The translations under genes were made by a program, and so were the position numbers. 64,000 nucleotides of DNA from NCBI GenBank assembly GCA_004020315.1, contig SAQG01000001.1, forward strand, positions 186,001 through 250,000. Direction: 5' to 3'. The stretch is from Mesorhizobium sp. (lineage in GTDB: Bacteria > Pseudomonadota > Alphaproteobacteria > Rhizobiales > Rhizobiaceae). How positions within the stretch are numbered: position 1 is the stretch's first letter; every line of letters begins with the position of its first letter. A model generated the notes under the pieces. The model ran no database searches. It saw only the letters and a program-made list of their open reading frames with translations, and had not been told where the DNA came from. Shown here in pieces: positions 59,852 to 64,000 of this stretch.

Positions 59852-62065
59852 GTGGTTGTGCAGGTTGGGACACAGACGGATTTTGCGCGCCGCTTGAGCG
59901 CCGGGATGGGCGTTCTGGCCCAGGAACTGACCGCAGGTGTGACGACGGCCGGCGTAGCGCTGCCAATGTGCATCTCCTCCGGCGTCCTTGCCCTTTCGCC
60001 GCTCGGCGCGGATCGGGTGGCGGAAGGCGCGCTTGCCGGCGTCATCGCGGCCATTGTCGGCGGCGTTGTCGCTTCCGTGTTTCAACGATCGTCCTTCGTG
60101 ACGACCATGCCCAGCAACTCACTGATCCAGGCCAGCCTGCTGGGATCCCTGCTCGTCGCCCTCGACGGCAACACGACCCAAGCGCTGCTTGCCTTCGTCG
60201 GATGCGTGATGCTGGCCGGCTTCTGGATGATCTTCATCGGGGCAACCGGACTCGCCCGGATCGTCAAGCTTGCCCCCCACCCGGTTGTCGCCGGGTTCAT
60301 CTCGGGCGTCGGCATCCTGATCATCAAGAGTCAGACCCCGGTGCTTCTCGCGGTTTCGTCCTGGAGCGGGGTCGCGGCGGCAGATTTCAGCCTCGCCACG
60401 CTGACAAGACTTCCCTTTGGTCTTGCGCTGATCGCGACCATGGTGGTGATCACGCGACATGCGCCCAGGATTCCGGCGCTGCTTGCGGGCCTGCTGATCG
60501 GCTATCTGATCTACCATGCTGCCCGTTTGTGGGCGCCCGGCATTGAGCTCGGCCCTGTTGTCGGCAGGATCGATTTGGACGGTTGGGCGCCGATAAGCTT
60601 GGACGACGCTGCCATTGCACTCCGGCTCGGGTTCGGAGACATCTGGTGGACCCTGATCGCCGGCTCGTTGACCCTGGCGATCGTGGGGACGCTTGACACG
60701 GTCTTCACCCTGCGCACTGCGCGCAATCTGGCTGACATTCAGATCGGTCCGGACCGCGCCCTTGTCGGGCTGGGCTTCGCCAACCTTGTCTCCCCTATTA
60801 TGGGCGGGCTGTTCGTCTCCACGTCAGCCTCGCTGACTGCGGCCAACCATCTTGCCGGTGGGCGCATGCGCGCGTCGACATTTGCGAGCCGGGCGGTGCT
60901 GCTTGCGGCCGTCCTTGCGTTCCCGGATCTGATCTTCTCGATGCCGCTGGTTGTGCTGGCCGCCATTCTGGTTTTCGTCGGCATCAATACCATAGATCGT
61001 TGGGCGCTGCGGACCGCGCGCCAGGCACTCTTCGGCAAGGATGCGACGGGCCGCATCCAAGCGCAGCGCAATATCGGCGTAGTCGCTACGGTGGCGCTCG
61101 CCACGGTGCTTGGCCAACCCGTTGTCGGCGCCGTGGTCGGCGTGGCGCTGGCTTGCATCGTCTTCATGATCGAAATGAACCGGCCTGTGGTGCGGCGAAA
61201 GGAGATAGTCGGCAAGACGCGCTCCAGGCGCATCCGTTCGACAGCTCAGAACGAGTTGCTGGCGGCCCACGAGCGGGAGCTTGCAGTCTTCGAGCTGCAG
61301 GGGGTGCTATTCTTTGGCAATGCCGATGAGCTCGCGGAGGAGATTGACCGGCTGCCCATCGCCGTGCGGGTGATCATTCTCGATTTCCGCGCCGTCAGCG
61401 ACATCGATGCCTCCGGCGCGTTGACATTGCAGCAGATCGCCGCTCGGTGCGCCCGGCGTGGCCAGCGGCTGTTCTTCAGTGATCTCAAGGATGCCCAGGT
61501 TCTGGAGGAGTGCACGTCGCAACCTGATGGACCGAATATCAACCCCGACCTCGAAGCAGCGCTGGAGCGCTTCGAAGAGGAAATCGTGCAGCGGACCGGC
61601 AGTGCAACCCGCTCCGTGATAGAGGTGCCACTCGAGCGCACCGATTTCGGCATGACCACGCAACCGGAAGATTTGAAGGTGCTGATGAGCTATCTCGACC
61701 ATGTCGAATTCCCCAAAGGCGCCGTGCTGTGCCGTGCTGGCGATCCGGCAGACCGACTGTGGATGCTGACGCGCGGCTGTATCAGCGTCTGGGTAAGTAC
61801 GCCTTGCGGGCGGCGCCGGCTGGCGAGCATCGGGGCTGGATGCACAGTGGGGGAAATGGGTTTCCTGACCGAGCGACCACGCTCGACGGACGTGATCGCG
61901 GACGAGGACGTTGTTGCCTATAAGCTGACCTCGTCGGCGTTCAACAAGATAACAAAGGCCAGGCCGCACATTGCGCAGGCCGTCCTGAGAAGCATCGCCC
62001 GCCAGCTCTCCGACCGCTTGCGCAACGCGACGGAAGACCTTCGGATGAGCTACATGTCACCCTGA
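59852..62065 (+). CDS. SulP-family anion transporter with STAS and cyclic-nucleotide-binding domains
   Basis: This 737-residue membrane protein is a SulP transporter (about 15-430; PMCISSGVLALSPLG, TMPSNSLIQASLLGSL and STSASLTAANHL, the family signatures). It is followed by a STAS domain (about 465-570; VRVIILDFRAVSDIDASGAL) and a C-terminal cyclic-nucleotide-binding domain (about 610-720). The last has GCTVGEMGFLTERPRSTDV with Glu and Arg as in cAMP-binding cassettes. The fusion suggests that anion (sulfate, bicarbonate or dicarboxylate) transport is gated by cAMP/cGMP. The start is GTG with GAGGTG upstream. It fits the cyclic-nucleotide theme of the window. Confidence 0.93.
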   Translation: MVVQVGTQTDFARRLSAGMGVLAQELTAGVTTAGVALPMCISSGVLALSPLGADRVAEGALAGVIAAIVGGVVASVFQRSSFVTTMPSNSLIQASLLGSLLVALDGNTTQALLAFVGCVMLAGFWMIFIGATGLARIVKLAPHPVVAGFISGVGILIIKSQTPVLLAVSSWSGVAAADFSLATLTRLPFGLALIATMVVITRHAPRIPALLAGLLIGYLIYHAARLWAPGIELGPVVGRIDLDGWAPISLDDAAIALRLGFGDIWWTLIAGSLTLAIVGTLDTVFTLRTARNLADIQIGPDRALVGLGFANLVSPIMGGLFVSTSASLTAANHLAGGRMRASTFASRAVLLAAVLAFPDLIFSMPLVVLAAILVFVGINTIDRWALRTARQALFGKDATGRIQAQRNIGVVATVALATVLGQPVVGAVVGVALACIVFMIEMNRPVVRRKEIVGKTRSRRIRSTAQNELLAAHERELAVFELQGVLFFGNADELAEEIDRLPIAVRVIILDFRAVSDIDASGALTLQQIAARCARRGQRLFFSDLKDAQVLEECTSQPDGPNINPDLEAALERFEEEIVQRTGSATRSVIEVPLERTDFGMTTQPEDLKVLMSYLDHVEFPKGAVLCRAGDPADRLWMLTRGCISVWVSTPCGRRRLASIGAGCTVGEMGFLTERPRSTDVIADEDVVAYKLTSSAFNKITKARPHIAQAVLRSIARQLSDRLRNATEDLRMSYMSP

Positions 62066-62371
62066 TGCGTCAGGCGGCGACCAGATATGTACAGAATCGC
62101 GCAAACAATATTGATCTTGTCGGCTGCGCAATCCACGGGCGATTATGATTTGTCTTAGTTGCCGTTTGTAGCGAATACTTGGTCGAAGTCCGGCAATGCC
62201 GAGAAGATGTTTGGTCAACCAGCGTAGGAGAAATGCGAATGAACCCGATAGTTTGTTGCGCCGCTGCAACAGCTGCTGAAGACTCGGAAGGTCTCGTGAC
62301 AGTTCTGTCGCTTTTTTTCGTGTAGGCGTGCTAGATCCGCTGCACTAGTCGGGTTGGGTGGGGTTCTCGGC
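62066..62371. other. Intergenic region before the TPR outer-membrane gene
   Basis: No credible gene is seen on either strand. It should contain the promoter of the outer-membrane/FecR operon; AT-richer patches lie at about 62090-62160 and 62300-62330. No clear operator or RNA element was recognised. Confidence 0.45.
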
Positions 62372-63646
62372 ATGCATTCCTCGTTTTCAAGGATCTTCGG
62401 CTTCGCCGCAGCGCTGTTCTGTGCCGGCATATTGCCGGCCGGCGCACAAGGTCTCTATACGGCCTATGGCGAAGCGTTTTCGGCCCGCATTGCCAATCCG
62501 ACCGACAACGGAACGCTAGCTCAATTCGTCACAGTCGCCGTCAACGCAGGGCAGTACGATCAGGCGATCTCGTCGATCGAGCAGTATCTCATCAAATATC
62601 CTCGCGATGCACGCGCGCGCCTCGCGGCCAGCCGGTTGTACTATCATGTCGGCTCCTATGAATTGGCCCGGCGGCAGGTGCAGTACGGCCTCGAGGTCGG
62701 GGACCTGCCCGCGGATGAGCAGCTGGAAGCCGTTCGCCTGCTCGCCCGCATCGAGCGCGCGTTACGTGGCGTCACCTGGGAACTCGCTCTGACCGGCGGC
62801 ATGTTCAGTGCATTCACCGATTTTGAGTCTGGCGGGGCCCAGAACGACCACTCCTTCGCCTCGCCCTATGGGCGGGCGGAAGGCTTTGTCCGGTGGGATC
62901 TCGGCACGCCAAGTGCTGATGCACTTGTCCTCTCGGGATCGTTGACGGCGACACAGCGCTTTTTCACAGAAGACCTGTCGGTTCCCGGTGCCGAGGAGAC
63001 TTTTATCCACGGTAACGCCGCCATTACCCTGGACAAGGGGCTGCCCAACAGCGGGATCGATTCCCTGCGGCTGCTACTTTCCGCGTTCACCGTTACAGAT
63101 CGCTTCGACAGCGATATCCACGAGACCGGCGTCGGCCTCAGTGGACGCTTCCTCGTGCGCCCCACGGTCGAGACGACGCTTTTCGCAGGTGCTGGCTACA
63201 TCGATCTAAGCGGCTCGAAAGGCATCTTCGCCGATAGCAGGGTCTTCTATGAGGCAGGCGGCAGCTACCGCTTCCGCAATGGCCAGGCGCTCGGACTGCG
63301 ACTGGTCGGCTCGAATGACTTCGCCTCCGGAGCTGGCGAAATCGGCCGCAGCTACATGGGAGAGGTCCGCTACGGCGGCGTGTTGATGGAAGTACCGGAC
63401 CTTTTTGTATGGTCTCACCAGGTCGCCTTCTCGGCCGGCCACAGCGACACTCCCGACTTGTCGGTCGGCATCGGCACGAACATAGAGAGCGACTTCTGGC
63501 GCATTGCCTCGGAGAGCGATTTTCAGCTCACCGAGTGGCAGAAGGTCAGTGTCGACCTCGCCTATCGCGAAACCGACTTCGATATCGCTAGCCGCGACCG
63601 GAATTCATTCGAATTGCTCGTGAGCTACACGTTGACGCTCAACTGA
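62372..63646 (+). CDS. Outer-membrane beta-barrel protein with TPR-like N-domain
   Basis: This 424-residue exported protein has a Sec signal (MHSSFSRIFGFAAALFCAGI, cut after GAQ). Residues about 50-125 form TPR-like helices (GQYDQAISSIEQYLIKYP, ARLAASRLYYHVGSYELARR). The rest is rich in alternating hydrophobic/polar strands and ends in a YTLTLN-type strand as in outer-membrane beta barrels. It may be the barrel of a surface or secretion assembly. It is followed after 11 bases by a FecR-domain gene in the same operon. The substrate or exact family is not known. Confidence 0.82.
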   Translation: MHSSFSRIFGFAAALFCAGILPAGAQGLYTAYGEAFSARIANPTDNGTLAQFVTVAVNAGQYDQAISSIEQYLIKYPRDARARLAASRLYYHVGSYELARRQVQYGLEVGDLPADEQLEAVRLLARIERALRGVTWELALTGGMFSAFTDFESGGAQNDHSFASPYGRAEGFVRWDLGTPSADALVLSGSLTATQRFFTEDLSVPGAEETFIHGNAAITLDKGLPNSGIDSLRLLLSAFTVTDRFDSDIHETGVGLSGRFLVRPTVETTLFAGAGYIDLSGSKGIFADSRVFYEAGGSYRFRNGQALGLRLVGSNDFASGAGEIGRSYMGEVRYGGVLMEVPDLFVWSHQVAFSAGHSDTPDLSVGIGTNIESDFWRIASESDFQLTEWQKVSVDLAYRETDFDIASRDRNSFELLVSYTLTLN

Positions 63647-63657
63647 AAGAGGCCGCG

Positions 63658-64000
63658 ATGAGGACCCTGTATCGTCAGATAGCCACTTGTATCGCCTGCC
63701 TTGCCTTTGCGGCACCATCTGTCGCTGAAACGGTCGGATCCATGACGGCCTACCAGACCAACATCATCCGCAATGGCGGCGAGGCGATGAACGTCGGCGC
63801 TGCCGTCGAACTCGGCGACCAACTGCGCAGCAATACCACCGGTCTCGGAATGCTCGTGTTCCGGGACGAGTCGAGCGCCAAGATTGGTCCGAACACCAGC
63901 CTGACGATCGATGAATTCGTCTACAATCCGGGCTCTCGATCAGGAAAGATCGACATCAGGATGAAGAGCGGCCTAGCCCGTTTCTACGGCGGTCAGGTTT
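63658..64000 (+). CDS. FecR-domain protein, C-terminus beyond the window
   Basis: The start ATG 63658 has AAAGAGG upstream and lies 11 bases after the outer-membrane gene. The protein begins with a Sec signal (MRTLYRQIATCIACLAFAAP). A FecR domain follows: AVELGDQLRSNTTGLGMLVF and DESSAKIGPNTSLTIDEFVY, then KIDIRMKSGLARFYGGQV at the window end. In rhizobia, secreted FecR proteins next to TPR outer-membrane proteins are often followed by a CHASE2-domain adenylate cyclase, which would suit the other cyclases here but cannot be seen. At least 114 residues are present and the gene is cut by the window edge. Confidence 0.88.
   Translation, partial: MRTLYRQIATCIACLAFAAPSVAETVGSMTAYQTNIIRNGGEAMNVGAAVELGDQLRSNTTGLGMLVFRDESSAKIGPNTSLTIDEFVYNPGSRSGKIDIRMKSGLARFYGGQV

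Overview
The window is high-GC DNA from an alphaproteobacterium. It is most like Hyphomicrobiales (Rhizobiales), in the Mesorhizobium/Phyllobacteriaceae range. This is an inference from protein character: many class III nucleotide cyclases, a NodS/NodB-like fusion, ROK-regulated sugar ABC operons, IS66, IS5/IS427-like and IS110-like remnants, and a YejABEF-like peptide importer. No rRNA, tRNA or CRISPR array was seen.

Layout. 1-1284: the C-terminal part of a GGDEF-EAL protein, followed by an IS66 remnant. 2373-5512: a block with a reductase-like protein, an SDR and a divergent LysR regulator, flanked by a near-identical 18-bp direct repeat. 5830-6240: a decayed XRE regulator. 6242-11154: a compact minus-strand module of a coiled-coil protein, an inner-membrane OmpA-like protein with three periplasmic repeats, a Rab/Ras-like small GTPase and a PAS-adenylate cyclase. 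11755-12035: an IS110-like remnant. 12068-15028: a three-domain fusion (family 2 glycosyltransferase, NodS-like methyltransferase, NodB-like deacetylase). 15074-23808: a peroxiredoxin-like protein, a giant zinc-ribbon/cyclase/ATPase/TPR regulator, an unrecognised 461-residue protein, a GNAT acetyltransferase, a DUF5939 cyclase and a small methyltransferase. 24007-29976: an oligopeptide-type ABC importer. 30141-34318: two more cyclase-like proteins around a UDP-sugar dehydrogenase. 34393-45560: glycan genes (four glycosyltransferases, a deacetylase, a methyltransferase, a degenerate ABC-exporter-like protein) mixed with an MBL hydrolase and a stand-alone cyclic-nucleotide-binding protein. 46211-54293: a ROK regulator divergent from a sugar ABC importer with catabolic SDR and TIM-barrel genes; the last SDR is broken. 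54291-57180: small immunity-like genes among IS-end repeats and a wrecked IS5-family transposase. 57255-58174: a frameshifted epimerase. 58584-64000: MgtE, a SulP-STAS-cyclic-nucleotide-binding fusion, a TPR outer-membrane protein and the start of a FecR-domain gene.

Two themes link the window. The first is cyclic nucleotide signalling: five class III cyclase-type genes plus two proteins with cyclic-nucleotide-binding domains in 64 kb. The second is surface carbohydrate: glycosyltransferases, NodB-type deacetylases, sugar-acid formation and methyltransferases. The most unusual system is the small-GTPase/OmpA/cyclase module, which looks built to couple a cytoplasmic G-protein switch to the cell wall and to cAMP output. 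The fusion glycan enzyme, the ABC protein lacking every key ATPase residue, and the immunity-gene island are the next most notable.
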